64,000 nucleotides of DNA from Curvularia sp. ZM96 (GCA_022457065.1 JAJGBQ010000005.1:1984001-2048000); one strand, 5' to 3'. Shown: positions 33,666 to 46,227, numbered from the stretch's first letter. The notes: generated by a model from the sequence alone, not told the origin. Numbers and translations are program-made.

Positions 33666-35360
33666 ATCAGGAGAGGGTTATGCCCGGAAATCCGGGCAGC
33701 ATTGCAAGAGAGGATACCTGCCACTGCGAGACCAATCGTCCAAGTCGACCATATGTAAGGTTTCGGACTAGGCCATGTCCGAGTCCGAAGTGAGGCGGCA
33801 CATGCATGCAGGTTCAGCGGCCCCCATAGATACCATGTTTGTGATTATATCCAGTCATCATTATTTGAGCAGATCCCACGCCAATTCCTTGTCTGGCTCT
33901 ATCGTGCGTACATCAGCGTCTGGCCCTCTCTTATCGTCGTGTGCTATCCATGCGTGGCAGGTGTTGATCCGCTGCAGCCTGTAAGGCCGTGTACATATCC
34001 ACCTGAGAGAATGATTGGCAGCTCCATCTTGTGGAATCCGAGTATGTGCCGGATATGATTGCTATGAACGAGCTTCCTCGATCTCCCACGCATGCCGGTC
34101 GTTGGCCTTGCGCTTGCCTGTTCCAGGAGGTACAGCCGAAGTCAGCGCTACACCTTCTCCTCTCCCCACGGCAATCCACCAAGACGCCACTGACAATGCA
34201 ACACCGTCTGCCCTCATTACTTCGCTGTCGAGCTGCGAGAAGAGGCAAAGCAATGGGAATCAGCAAATACAGCCTCGAGCGATGCATGTGTTGAGCCGCA
34301 TCGGCCCCACATGCAGCAGAGGGTCACAAGACGACTGATAACGACAAAGACGCGTATTACATACTAGCAGCCAAACAGATGGACCTCGTAACTAGATGCC
34401 GCTCGGCATGCGTGAGGCGTGACCTGAAACTGGACCCGAGGATGCTGGGGTACTGCCCAGATGGGGTAGCCCTGGACGTATATCAAGATGCTCAGCTCCC
34501 CCGTCTTGACCTCTCCTCGACAAGTGCTACGCTTACCACTGGCAAGTCTGTCATTGCTCGTCATCTTACGCAAAAAATACCTTAGTAGCTGCTGCAAACC
34601 CCCCCACGATATACGCATCCGGCTGCAACCGGTCGTTCTTACAAGACGCCGCCGCCACTTCTGCTGCTGGTGCTGCCGCTCAACGTTAGCCAAGCATCGT
34701 GCAGCTGTGCTGTCAGTGAGTGGTCTTGTGACAGAGCCCTCAACGAGTAAAAAGCAACTTGCACGCCCTTGGACCAGCCATACATCAACGCCCACCAGTC
34801 CGCGTAACGCCAAGTTGATACATCGATACCGCAGCACGCATATTGTCGGCGCAGGAAGATCCCGCCGCTCGGGTCCCCCCTACTACCTACCTACAAGAAG
34901 ACTGAATTCATAAGGGAGCTCCTCTAGCCTCACCCATTGATGTCGGTTGATCTGCGTCAAGCTTTTACTTCCCTACGCTACCCATCTCGAGTCGAAACAG
35001 TCTCGAGATCGCAGCTCTCCAAAGTCCATACAGGAGATTTAAATCGTCCAGCCAAAACATAAACGTTCTTAGTCTCTTGAAGCAAAGAGAAAAAGGTATA
35101 CTATATGGCAGGCAATCGACGGTCACGGCTCCTGCTTAAGCCCACGACGACCTAGTAACCAGCAGTCCCACTAATCGCTCCATCTAGTAGCGTTGTTTGA
35201 ACTTCTGAGGTCTCTTGCTTAGATTTACTGCAGTTCAAGTGACTAACCAGCCCTGCGGGGAACACTTCACGCTGGCGTATTCCACGACTGTCCCTATTAC
35301 CAAACGAAGCGGCAGATCCCATTTGAATACTAGTAGAAGCCTACAAGGCAAACCGCAATC
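33666..35360. other. Intergenic, no gene supported
   Basis: 1.7 kb. Several short frames exist on both strands; none shows a domain, a credible splice pattern or a clear start context. Confidence 0.45.
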
Positions 35361-36254
35361 ATGGCGAAAACCCTCGCCCCCATTACGTCCATCAACTGCA
35401 ATTTCAATGGAGACGCAAAGTCCTCCTCCAACTTGAAGCCTGCTAACGTCAGGGTCAATGAAGTCCCTGCTAGCATCAAGATTGTGAAGCAGAAGCCTGC
35501 GGCTCCTGTCTTGCCTTTGCCCACTAACGATGTGCGTGTGGTGACGACTGCAGAGTACAAGCAGGCAGCTGCTTGCCTGGCCGAGGCCTTTGGTCAAGAC
35601 GATGTCGCGAGGTACTTTGTCGACGTTCCTGACCGTGCACACTGGACTGAAGAGCAAAAGTGGGCGCTGCATGTCGAGATTCTCGAATATATCACATATG
35701 CTCACATTCTCAAGGGACTGGTGACTACAGTCGGAGACTTTGAGGCAGTGGCACTGTGGTAAGTAATTCAGTGTTAGTTCGTTACCATGGGCATCAAGCT
35801 TACAAACAATCTCACTAGGATGCCACCAGGCCACAACATGGACGACTACTTGACCATTTTCCGCTCCGGTATGTGGCGTCTTAACTTTCGTCTCTCGCCA
35901 GAAGGCAAGCGCCGCTTCTTTGACGAGTTCATGCCTCTCCTCCACGACACCATGCATACTACGCTCGGCGATCGAGAGTTGGAAGCTTGGTACTTGGTAT
36001 ACCTTGGCACGAGGCCCAGTGGCCGTGGAAAGGGCCATGCTCGCAAGCTCATTGAGCATGTGACGAAGCTAGCTGATCGCGAGGGCAGGCCTTGCTACTT
36101 GGAGTCGAGTAACGAGGTTAATCCCCCGATCTACAGGAAGTTTGGCTTCCAGGAGACGAGGAGGATCAATTTGCAGAGGGGTGGGAGGAACATCCCGCTA
36201 GATATCATGGTGAGAGAGCCAGTGATGACAAGTGAGAAGAAGAGCGGTTGGTAA
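35361..36254 (+). CDS. GNAT-family N-acetyltransferase, 277 aa
   Basis: An acetyl-CoA-dependent acyltransferase. Exons are 35361-35758 and 35819-36254, with a 60-nt intron joining FEAVALW to MPPGHNMDDY. After a variable Asn/Lys/Pro-rich leader (about 55 residues) comes RVVTTAEYKQAAACLAEAFG, the first helix of the fold. The acetyl-CoA pyrophosphate loop is in YLVYLGTRPSGRGKGHARKL (R-x-x-G-x-G pattern), and the last strands are CYLESSNEVNPPIYRKFGFQ. There is no signal peptide or membrane segment. The acceptor substrate cannot be predicted; related fungal genes are of unknown or secondary-metabolism role. Confidence 0.9.
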
Positions 36255-37362
36255 GAGGCTGGGTGAATAGAGAAGAGAGGGGAAGCACCGATTCAACAGG
36301 TGATGTAGTACAAGCCATGAGCTGAGAGAAGCTGGCTTTAGCTGTGTCCTTCAACAGGACGGGCATGGAGGTCTTACGTGTCTCCGTTTTTTCTTTTCCT
36401 TTTTTTTCTTCTTTTCCTGCTTGAACCCTCAGATGCACTCTTTGCGGCACAGTACGAGAATACAATCAAGTCGCATGTTGCTTGCAACTCTGACCCCGAT
36501 CGTGATGTCAGTGGAGATGTTGTGAGAAGTATATTATTGTTTAGCAACTTGACACAGGAAGCGTGCTAGCATCATCCATACTTGTATGTCTGCCAGGTTA
36601 TGCGTTCTCAGTGGTTCAAGCACGACTTGTTTCACCGGCCACCATGTGATGTCGTCGCAGTGGTTTGGGGAGAAGGGATGGTGGAAGTGGGGGTTGGGAT
36701 GAGATGCGCCGCTATGTCATGGATTGTGATGCGGATCGCAATAAGGTAGCACGTGCTTACCGGGCCGCGACATGCCCTGGAGAAGCAAAGATGGGTAAGA
36801 CGATTACAGGGCGAGAGATGAGTGGTGGAGCCTCGTAGTGGCAGTGCAGGGCAGGCTTCACGACAAATTGCGGTGTCATGAAACGAAGCGGCACTGCCGC
36901 CGGGTATCGCTGACCCAATTGCCAAACCCGCACGTCTTCATCTCCCTCCCTGATTGTCTCTCCTCGTCCAGATCCGCCGTCCCCTTTGCTCGCTGCCACG
37001 CTCGTTTCCACGCCCGTTGCCCTGTTGCTGCCTTGTTGCACTAGCCTGCGCTACCCATCGCCTTGCATCGCCTCGTCCTCGCCTTGTGAATCCTTCTCTA
37101 ATCCATCTCTCACTCGAATCTGCCTAATCGATAAAAAAAGTGGTGTCTCCCCACTCGGTCCGCATCCGCAACGCTATCTAACGCACCCCGCAAGTCGAGC
37201 CCAGCAACGCGTCGAGGGCCTGCCAACGCCAATCGTCAGCCTGCCAGCTCACCCAACTGAAGGCTCTGCTGGACCCTGCCGTTGCTATCCACGTACCGCC
37301 AGCCGCGCCCTGTCAACCTGTTGCCTTTGCACCCCCTACCGTCGCCTTTTGTTTCTCTCATC
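36255..37362. other. Intergenic, no gene seen
   Basis: 1.1 kb. The last 400 bases are strongly C/T-rich and likely the leader of the downstream gene. Confidence 0.5.
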
Positions 37363-38799
37363 ATGGTGGCCCAACGTCGGTACTCGGTGACGGGTCAAAC
37401 ACCGCCGGACGACGCGGAAGCCATGAAGGCGCGCTCTCCCAAACTTCAGCCTCTCGACACGAGCGTGCAGACGCAGCCTTGCGGGTGCTGTGACACTGGG
37501 ACGGAAATGGGCGCCAGCGGAGAGGACAGCGGAGCAGAGCAGCAGAGGGGGAGGAAAATGGGCCCTAATGGTACCATAGTACGCACATCAAGCAAACGAT
37601 CCGCTACGCAGCTGCCCTCGCCCAGCTCGCCCTCACAACACATACCGCCCAAGATTCCGAGATATCGGCTGTGTCGCGACGAACATGCGGACGTGGACAT
37701 GGACTCAGACACTGACTCGGGTTCAGACGGACTGGACGGACTGGGCGAGGGGAGCGAAGCAGATGACGTTCATGGCCTCGACAGCCGGGCAACGTCGGTT
37801 CCCTCAACGCCTGATCATTCACATGGGTGCAGCGCGTTGTTAGGCCTGCCTGAAGCTACGCGCCTGGAAGGACTGCGGCTGTATGCTGAAGAGAGGTCTG
37901 ACGATGACGAACACATGGACGACTATGCGCTTTCACCAGCACATTCGAGAAACAACAGTGTCAACCCCACTCAGCTTGACGGCGCCAGCGAACTGCAGGC
38001 GGACTGGGCTGCACACGTTGCCTTGCACCAAGGCAAGTCGGAAACACTTCACATTGAGAATATACAAACTATCCAAGATACCGAAAACACCGAATATATG
38101 GAAACAACCCCCACCGAGGTCGAATGCACGCTCCCCGCTACTGCCACGCACGACCCGCTTACCTTCATCACCCTGCCCCCCGAAATCCGACACCAAATCT
38201 ACCGCAGCTGCGAGAACCTCGTGCTCGACAAACCGCTCGTATACTGCATCTCGACCTTCAACGGCGAAATGCAACACCCCCTCGCCTCTGTGTCGCGTCT
38301 AGTGCGGTCGGAAGCGCTTGCTATATTCTACAGCTATAACCTATGGGTGATCAAGGTGGAGTTTAAAATGATGTACGAGGCGTTCCGAGACTGGATCATT
38401 CGCCTTGGAGACGGTGCGAGGCTTCTGCGGCTGATCAACTTCTCGGTGCGCGGGTCGTTGTTCAAGCCGAAGAAGAATCATGCACAGAGTGTGCTGATTC
38501 ACGGCCATCTAGTACAGCTTGCACCGGGAGTGATTGGGCCTGCGGCAGGGTCACGCGAGGAACTATATTGTCCGCCAGACGGCGACGCCAGCTTCAAAAT
38601 CGATCTCAGCGAGAAGCATGTCGGCGGGAGAGTGCAACTTGTGCGGAATGACGGCACAAGCGAAGCGGGTGAGAAGGCAAGGACATATTTGAGCAAAATG
38701 GTGGAGGGGCTCTGGGAGAAGAGGAGGGCGGGCACCCTAAACGGACAAGACTGGATCACCATGGTCGACAATTTCCTGTCTTTTATCGGGGGATGGTAA
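37363..38799 (+). CDS. F-box-like protein with acidic disordered N-terminus, 478 aa
   Basis: A single-exon protein. Residues 1-265 are low complexity, with acidic Asp/Ser runs (DMDSDTDSGSDGLDGLGEGS) and Pro/Ser segments. Near residue 267 begins DPLTFITLPPEIRHQIYRSC, an F-box/2EXR-like motif widespread in filamentous fungi, followed by a hydrophobic, folded-looking region (SRLVRSEALAIFYSYNLWVI). F-box proteins recruit substrates to SCF ubiquitin ligases, but in this fungal family the role is unproven. I chose the ATG at 37363 (MVAQRRYSV); an in-frame upstream ATG or non-ATG extension into the C/T-rich leader looks non-coding. There is no membrane segment. Confidence 0.8.
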   Translation: MVAQRRYSVTGQTPPDDAEAMKARSPKLQPLDTSVQTQPCGCCDTGTEMGASGEDSGAEQQRGRKMGPNGTIVRTSSKRSATQLPSPSSPSQHIPPKIPRYRLCRDEHADVDMDSDTDSGSDGLDGLGEGSEADDVHGLDSRATSVPSTPDHSHGCSALLGLPEATRLEGLRLYAEERSDDDEHMDDYALSPAHSRNNSVNPTQLDGASELQADWAAHVALHQGKSETLHIENIQTIQDTENTEYMETTPTEVECTLPATATHDPLTFITLPPEIRHQIYRSCENLVLDKPLVYCISTFNGEMQHPLASVSRLVRSEALAIFYSYNLWVIKVEFKMMYEAFRDWIIRLGDGARLLRLINFSVRGSLFKPKKNHAQSVLIHGHLVQLAPGVIGPAAGSREELYCPPDGDASFKIDLSEKHVGGRVQLVRNDGTSEAGEKARTYLSKMVEGLWEKRRAGTLNGQDWITMVDNFLSFIGGW

Positions 38800-39564
38800 C
38801 GTGCAAACGTGCCGTTAGGGAGTCAAGGGTCGACGAGAAGAAGAAAAGGAGAAAAATCTCAAGGCGCATCTGATCAAACTGGAGTATTTCGGACGTCTTG
38901 TTCACTCAAGGACTGGGCGATGTTAATGATATAAGGGGAAAATGCGAAAGGTAATGGGGTATATAACACACACGCCATCTGTGTTCTCGACGAAGGGTTT
39001 TTGTTTGTTATGTTACTACAATGTTTTCTGCTCTGTTCTAGCATGTTTTGTCAATGGTTCCGTAATACAAATATACCCCCTTTTTTTCTTTGTAACTTCA
39101 ACCATGATGTTTTTTTGCTCCCCGCGAATTAATTCCCATCGTGGCACCCCAACCAATCAAAGTCGCGTGTGTACGAAGCGCGTAGCATGAACTGCTCGAT
39201 TCTCTTGGCAAACCGTCTCGGAAGACGGATGTCAGCACGTTGGAAAACACGCCATTCTTTTCTTACTACCTCGAGCGAGTGGGGGGAGTGGGAAGCGACA
39301 ATCCCGGAGTTCCGGACTTTGATCACTTCCGAGATGGGTTGTATGGGGCGTGTGTATGCAAAGGGGTATGTGTGTGTGGGCTCGTGCGCAAATTTGTATG
39401 GACATACAAAAGAGAGGGTGGAGTACGCGCGAGCGACCTAAATGACATGGGATTGTGAGAACAGGGAAGGAATGCTTACTTCAACATTTTAATTTTTTTC
39501 TTTATACATATCACTTACATTGTTTCTACAACACCAACTGGTAGACGAAAACAAAACAGCAACC
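38800..39564. other. Intergenic, no gene seen
   Basis: 765 bp between tandem plus-strand genes; T-rich near 39085 and 39490. Confidence 0.5.
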
Positions 39565-40490
39565 ATGCGTCTCCTCCTAAGTCTCGGGCTGCTCCTAGGC
39601 GCCCTCACAACCCTCATGTATACGCTCGAGTCGTCCCTGCCCAAATTCTACATCTTCTCTCCGTCGGAACTGCACAGCCTCAGTCTCGCTGCCATTGCAA
39701 AACACGGCAACGACACCGCAGCCGTCGTCCACCACATTGTCTCCGAACTAGCGACTACGCATCCGGACCACGTCAATCTCGATGAGGAGTGGGTGTTTAA
39801 CAATGCAGGCGGTGCCATGGGCGCCATGTATATCATTCATGCGTCGGTGACGGAGTATCTGATTGTCTTTGGGACGGCGATTGGGACCGAGGGACATACG
39901 GGACGGCATACGGCAGATGATTATTTTCATATCTTGAAGGGCGAGCAGGTCGCGTATAAGCCTGGGAAGGGTATCTATGAGGCGGAGAGGTGAGTTTGGG
40001 TCCGTTTTCTTTCTTACTCGACCTTTCATTTGGGAGGGGAGTTCTCGTTCATACGTCTCGTTCTGGAATCGAGTATGGTGACTTGAGACATCTGAGAAGG
40101 AGAAGAAGATATGGTGGTCGAGAGACGTTTGGAGCATACAACTGCTGCAGACTTGCTAATGAGATTCTTGTACAGGTATCCCCAAGGCAGCGTGCACCAT
40201 CTCCGCCGCGGCGATGTCAAGCAGTACAAGATGGAGGGCGAATGCTTTGCGCTCGAGTATGCGCGGGGCTGGATTCCACCTATGCTGGGATTCGGATATG
40301 CAGATAGTAAGTTTTCTGGCTCAATCTATTTATTCCAGGCTAGAGGAGGGATGTAAAGGCTTTGTGTGCATGTGGCTGACATGATGTGTGAATAGCTTTG
40401 ACAAGTACCCTGGATTTCCCTACTTTATGGCGCACAACAGTCATCACGGGCCGCGAGATGATTAGCAATTTGCTCAAAGGAAAGTTGTAG
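39565..40490 (+). CDS. erg2: C-8 sterol isomerase (Erg2), 216 aa
   Basis: It moves the sterol double bond from C8 to C7 in late ergosterol synthesis at the ER membrane; it is related to the sigma-1 receptor and is the target of morpholine fungicides. Exons are 39565-39989, 40176-40306 and 40396-40490; introns are 186 and 89 nt, longer than the window's average. An N-terminal membrane helix (about residues 2-22) precedes LPKFYIFSPSEL. Family blocks are EEWVFNNAGGAMGAMYIIHA, FGTAIGTEGHTGRHTADDYF, RYPQGSVHHLRRGDVKQYK (over intron 1) and GWIPPMLGFGYADTLTSTLD (over intron 2). Length is normal. Confidence 0.97.
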
Positions 40491-41989
40491 CGAATTCTAT
40501 GTTTTGGAAACCGAGGCCATACGAGGTCGAAAGGCTTGGCTGCCCAAGTATAAGCCAGGTCAAAGAAGAAGGATGAAACATGTTGAGAAGACAAACGATG
40601 AGGGTATGTCAAGACAAGCGACGAGGGTATATCCAGGCAATCTACACCCTCGTATTTTTTGCGTGTTCCTTCGTAGTAAGGAGAGGATCAACTGCTCACT
40701 GTAGATACGCGAGGCTAGTTGTAATTAGACTTTGGAGCACCATCCCAATTGCCCGATGGGGAATAAAAAAAACCAAGCTTTACCAACGCTGCGAGTCCGG
40801 CCCGCCTCACCTCAGCTCAACTTTACTTGGAACTCGATATGTCTGTGTTTTTGAGTGAAGAAGAAAAAGATGCGCATCTCAGTGCTAACGGACAGGCCGT
40901 TGCACACAGGGGAAACGATGACGGGGTCTGCGAACGGACAATATTGAAATGTCAGAGCTAAAGGCTTTCCGCTGGATCCCGGTCTTGGGCGTTGGTACGA
41001 ATCAGCGTGTTACTATAATAGGTTGCAGAGAGCTAGCAGAGAAACAGAGCCAGCCACAGGCGCGGCTGTTGTGCGATACGGTATGCAGCCCGAGGAGGCT
41101 AACGTTGTTGAGGATGCATGTCTCGCAGGAACAATAGGCACCCCCAAGGCGTCTGATCTTGGACCCGGGGGTTTTGATAACCCCCGTGTCGAGAATGCGA
41201 GGACTGGACAAAGGGGGAAGAAGGAGGCTGGCGTCTGGCGGTGGCTGAGGCGGCAGTAACTCGAGTGGGAAGGAGAAGAGGCTGGGCAATAAAATAAGCC
41301 TTTCAACCGGCTGGGGAACGGCGGGCGCGATGGTACATGCTACTGCTAGCAGGAATAGGAGCAGGTTTGGGAGCAGGTTTGAGAGTGCCGCCATGGAGGA
41401 ATAGGCATACGACGAGGCGCCTCAGACTGGCCGTCTCTGAGGCGGCTCTGCAGATCAGCGGCATGGCCAAGGGTCATGATGTAGCCAGAAGCTGACGCGG
41501 ATTGCGCAACTCGCACCCCAGCGCAACGCGCAACACCAGCGGGCTCGCCCCACTGCAGCGACGGCGAGCGTGTTTCGGAGGCGTCGTTGCAGGCGTGGCC
41601 AGGCGCCGCATTGTCGCAGCATCGACCCACGGGGGCTGTCGTGATGTCATGTACAGGCGCAGTACATATGGGCTGGGACGTGCCGGATCGGGGTGACGCA
41701 TGGCAGAGGCAATCAATGGTTGACAAGTGCAGTCCAGGGCAATATTTTCTTGCACGCTTTCGTCACTGTCTGATAGCCCTGCCCGGTTCGTCCGCCTCTC
41801 CCGCCGGTTCTGAGCCTCTTGCCGCCGCCCGCGTCGTCGTTTAACTTGTCCAGATCCCCTTTACCCTCAACCCCAAATCCTCTCTCGTCCTGGGCCTCGC
41901 TCGTTCTTTTTCCCGTGCGTCTGTTCGTCGTCCAATCCCGCTGCCCATTCGTTTGCATCCATTTGACACGCGGGTCGCACGCTGTGACC
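40491..41989. other. Intergenic with a perfect 8-bp hairpin
   Basis: 1.5 kb without a supported gene. At 41166-41186 CGGGGGTT and AACCCCCG form a perfect stem with a 5-nt loop. From about 41750 the sequence is C/T-rich, suiting the leader of the glycosidase gene. Confidence 0.5.
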
Positions 41990-43793
41990 ATGTTGCCCTC
42001 GTTATCGCCAACCAGCAGCCTCGCGGTAGCACTCCTCTCGTTTCCCGCAGCCCTGGCCCAGTCCATATCCATATCCCCAAGCAGCAATGCGCCAAACTCA
42101 GCCTCCGACTACCTCAATCCCTCGTTTGCCGGCTTTGGCATCGAGCCCTCCAACCTTTTTTCTTTTACCGGCGGCGACACAACCAACCAGTTTTCGGTAA
42201 AGTTGCTGCAGAACCTCGCAGACTACTCGGGCGCGCCCCCACACATCCGCCTTGGAGGAAACACCCAGGACTACATGATTTATGACGCAAACAACCAACG
42301 CTTCGCATGGAACGCAAACAAAAACTCCCAGGCCCAGGGTGTCAAGGCGGCCGATTCCATGGTGATTGGCCCCAACTATTTTACCGCCCTCGACAGGTTC
42401 CCCAAGGACACCCCCGTCACCTTCGGTCTTAACATGGCCTACATGGAGGACGATTGGGAAACTCGCATTGTTCAAATGGCAAAAGCTGCTGTTGAAAATA
42501 TCAAAAAGGTCAAGCTGTACTCCTTCGAGGTAGGTAATGAACCCGACCTGTGGCTGCAGAACATGTTCCGCTCTGGCACATGGAGCGGAAAGACGTACAC
42601 GGACCAATGGCTCGATCGCTGCGAGGTTGTCTACGAGCAGGTGCTCAAGGGCGCCAACCTTCCCTCATCTTTCTTCGAGGCTCCTGCTACTGCCTCGACC
42701 ATCGGCACCACTTTTGAAATTTCTCAGTTGGTTGATGATGGCATCATGGAAGGCAGGAACGGTGACAACTTCCTGTCAACCTGGAACCAGCACGATTATT
42801 ATTATTGTATGCCCCTCCCCTCCCCCCCCTCTCTCTCTCTCTCCAATCAAACGTCGCCAAACATACTAATGACATGTAGTTATTGGTGTCACACCCACCC
42901 CTCTAACCCTTGATGAACTAATGGATCTCGACACTACCAACGTCCAGTTTAAGTACTGGGAGAAGCAGGTCCAAATCGCCTTGAAAACCGGCCTTCCCTA
43001 TGTCCTCCGAGAAATGAGCTCCGTAGGCCCTATTGGCATGCCCTTTGTCAGTGACGTTTTTGGTGCAGCTCTCTGGACCATGAACTTCTTCCTTTACGCT
43101 GCCTCGATTGGCATCTCTTCAGTCGAAATGCACATGACAGACAACTCCAACGCCAGTGCCTGGCAACCTATTCCTATGTATGGCCACGACACTACCTTTG
43201 TCCGCCCTCAGTACTACGCCCACGCTGCTGTTGCCCAAATCATTGGCAATGGCAACGGAACCACGCAGATCTACTCCGAGAACACGGACAGTGTTGGTGC
43301 TAGCTACGATGGTCGCATCCGTGTCTACAGCGCCTACGCAAACGACAAGCTGCAGTCTGTCACCCTGATCAATGCCAAGCAGGCCAATGCCTCTGTTGCC
43401 GACAAACCCTCCTTCACGTTCAATCTCAATCTCGGCTCCGATAACGCAAACAAGCAAGTCTTCATTTCCTACCTGACTGCCCCCGGTGCCGATTCTCAGA
43501 CCAATGTGACCTGGAACGGTATGAAGTACGACGACGTCACGGGCGAGTCTTCGGTCGTCGACGGCACCGTCATCATGGTCACTGCCGATGGCTCAGGCAA
43601 GGTTTCCATCCCTGTCCGGGACAGCGAAGCCGTTGTTGCCAACATTGGTTCTCAGCTGGGTGTCAACGCGGTACTAAAGCCGGACGGCACACAAGCTAAG
43701 AAGAGTAGTGCTGCTTCGAGGTCTGTGAGCAGTGCCAGTTTTGCCGCCTTGGCTGGCCTGGTCACCATGGTGGTGGGCTTGATGGTTGTGTAA
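41990..43793 (+). CDS. Secreted, probably GPI-anchored GH79-family glycosidase, 576 aa
   Basis: A retaining glycoside hydrolase of the GH79 (beta-glucuronidase/heparanase-like) type. Exons are 41990-42806 and 42880-43793; the 73-nt intron contains a CT run. A signal peptide (about 1-24, ending ALAQS) leads into SFAGFGIEPSNLFSF. The acid/base is Glu184 in SFEVGNEPDLW and the nucleophile Glu317 in VLREMSSVG. A C-terminal beta domain follows (e.g. RIRVYSAYANDKLQSVTLIN). The tail KKSSAASRSVSS plus a hydrophobic end (ALAGLVTMVVGLMVV) predicts a GPI anchor, placing it at the wall or membrane. Likely substrates are glucuronic-acid-containing wall or plant arabinogalactan glycans, from family knowledge only. 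Confidence 0.92.
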
Positions 43794-44851
43794 TGAGTGA
43801 CTGGCTTGTGCATAGCCTTGTACGATTTTCCTAGTGTCTCTCCTTCTCTCTCTCTCTCTGTCTCTATTTCCTATCTGTCATCACAGGACTCGCATCACGG
43901 ACCTTGCATATGCATTACGATTGGCGTTTTTGTTTTCTTTTGCCCGAGGCATTCTCGTGGTACTGGTCTAAAACAGACATTTGGGTCAACGATTTACCCA
44001 GGGAAACATAATGATAGGGCATCTATGGTATATACATGTATATACATGGACGTGTACATAATGGGATTCATCCTGTCAGCTTTGTTGGTAATACAAATAC
44101 TAGCAGAAATTCTGGACAATATTCTCAAAATTTATTTTTGTAAAGTAATGCTACATTTGTAAAGAGCATAGGACCATTTAGTCGCTTCCACATAAAGCCG
44201 GTAGTCACATGGCATGAACCTATAAGACCACTGCAACCTAATACAGGCGCTGCAGTTTACATAAAGAACGATGCTTCTCTCCAGGAGTACTACTTGTTTT
44301 TTGTTGTGAGCGTACTATACTAGAGACATCGGCTTTATTCTTGCATTAGCCCCAGACATCTCAAGAACAGCTCAGTCGCGCTTGACGTAAGCCAAGTGAT
44401 CCTCAACCAGACATCCTCATGCTGCACGTGACGTGATATGGAACATGCATGACGAGACACCGTTGAAAGCTATCTATTGACTTTGCTCCTGGTGTCTTGG
44501 TGGTGCTGTGTATTCTGTTTCGATAAAACATGCAAGCGATTAGTGGTGATGTAGACAAGTTAAGCACCGAGTCAGCCGCAACGCGCACCCCCAGCGCTCG
44601 CAGCCTCGAACAATGACATCATGCGATCTAGTAGAAAACCTCTTGAGCTCCACACACCCAAGATCTAACGTCCGCGTGCCGACATTCCCGAAGGTCTCAG
44701 CATGGAGCCACTGCTGCTGATGACGAAAGATGGGCAGCGGGTTTTTGGCAGCAGATGACTTGCCCACGGATTTGATGAATACCGCTTGCAGCGCGGGCAC
44801 ACTACGCCTTTGACACCTTTTCGCGTGCCAAATTGTCCTTTTTCCAGCACC
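43794..44851. other. Intergenic, no gene seen
   Basis: 1.06 kb with a CT run near 43840-43862. It contains the glycosidase 3' end and the transporter promoter. Confidence 0.5.
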
Positions 44852-46227
44852 ATGCGGTTTCGCGATAGAAGGCACGCTCAGTACAAGGATGATGATGATG
44901 AGAAGCCGCCAGAGCAGGTAGGGCTTCGTGATCGCCTTGCTCACTTCACGTGGTATGTTTGATGCGTACAAACGCTCTCTTGGAAGAACCAAGCGGACTA
45001 ACAGCACGACAGGCCTTGGTTTGCATGCACCATGTCTACAGGCTCCCTCGCTGTCGTCCTGGGAAACACACCTAATACATTCACCGGCCTGCAAACCATC
45101 GGCAAAGTCGTCTTTATCCTCAATCTGGTTCTTTTCGCCTTGTTCAACTTGTGCATGCTTGTGCGGTTTATCCTGGTTCCTCGGAAAATACTCGGATCGC
45201 TGCATCATCCTGTAGAAGGCCTCTTCTTCGGCACCTATTGGGTCTCTGTCTCGTTGATTCTGAATGGCGCTCATGTCTATGGGAATTCGTCGACGGGGCC
45301 ATGGCTGACTAAAGCCCTCGAGGTTACGTACTGGATGTACTGCGCTGCAGCCTTGCTGGTTGGCCTCCTACAGTATTCACTGTTCTTTCGCCTGGAGCGC
45401 CTCAATGTCTCCGATGCCGTTCCTGCCTGGATCTTCCCTATATACCCCTTGCTTGTAGTCGGACCGCTGGCCGGTACCATACTACCAGATCAGCCCCCAG
45501 CCGCGAGTTGGAAGATTTTCGTTAGCGCTATTATGCTCAAGGGACTTGCATGGGCGGTCTCGTTCTTGTTGTATGGTCTTTACATGCAGCGTCTCATGAC
45601 GCACTCTTTGCCTTCTCCCTCTACCCGTCCAGGAATGTTTGTTTCTGTTGGGCCTGCAGGTAAGCTTTCATCCTCGTTGACAACAGATTACTTTTGTACT
45701 CGTCCTTAACAACCACAGGATACACTGCTGCTGGACTTCTTTCCCTTGCGAACCAAGCGCCCAACCAAGTCCCAGCAAACTACTTTACCAACATTGCAGC
45801 CCCAGACGGCGAAATCCTACGGATCATAGGTATCTCAGCAGGTCTTTTCATCATACTATTCGCCTACTGGTTCTTCCTCGTTACCGTCATCGCCGTCGCA
45901 GCCGGGGCCCGCAATATGTCTTTCACGCTCAACTGGTGGGCTTTCATCTTCCCCAACTCTGGACTCACGCTCGCAACCATTCAAGCAGGCAAAGTGCTGA
46001 AAAGCGACGGCATCAACGGTGTCGCGAGTGCTCTGACGCTGCTGCTCGTCATCATGTGGCTGGTCACGGCGGCGTTTTGTCTTCGTGCATTGTTCCTCGG
46101 GCAGATTATGTGGCCGGGGAAGGATGAGGATAAGACGATGGCGAAAGTGGGATGGGGTTGGAAGGGGAATAAGGGAAACCCGGAGGCGAAAAAGATTAAG
46201 CCGGCTAAATCGGAGGATACTGTTTAG
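44852..46227 (+). CDS. TDT/SLAC1-family organic-anion transporter (Mae1/Ssu1 type), 418 aa
   Basis: A membrane transporter of the tellurite-resistance/dicarboxylate family, which includes the malate carrier Mae1 and the sulfite pump Ssu1. Exons are 44852-44952, 45013-45659 and 45719-46227, with introns of 60 and 59 nt. The first exon carries an acidic KDDDDEK leader, then RLAHFTW joins PWFACTMSTGSLAVV, the family's first helix. About ten hydrophobic helices follow, including NLVLFALFNLCMLVRFILVP and NWWAFIFPNSGLTLATIQAG. The C-terminus is basic (GNKGNPEAKKIKPAKSED). The helix 1 and NWW...FP sequences fit Mae1-like members better, but substrate is not decided by sequence. A prediction starting at the Met at 45032 would lose helix 1. 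Confidence 0.92.

Noticed and set aside
34015..34913. Frames of about 90-140 codons between IPP isomerase and the acetyltransferase
   Set aside because: No domain, mixed strands, no splice pattern and Arg/Cys/Ser-rich composition.
32745..40490. IDI1 and ERG2 as a sterol gene cluster
   Set aside because: They are separated by unrelated genes (a GNAT enzyme and an F-box-like protein) and long spacers; proximity is probably chance.
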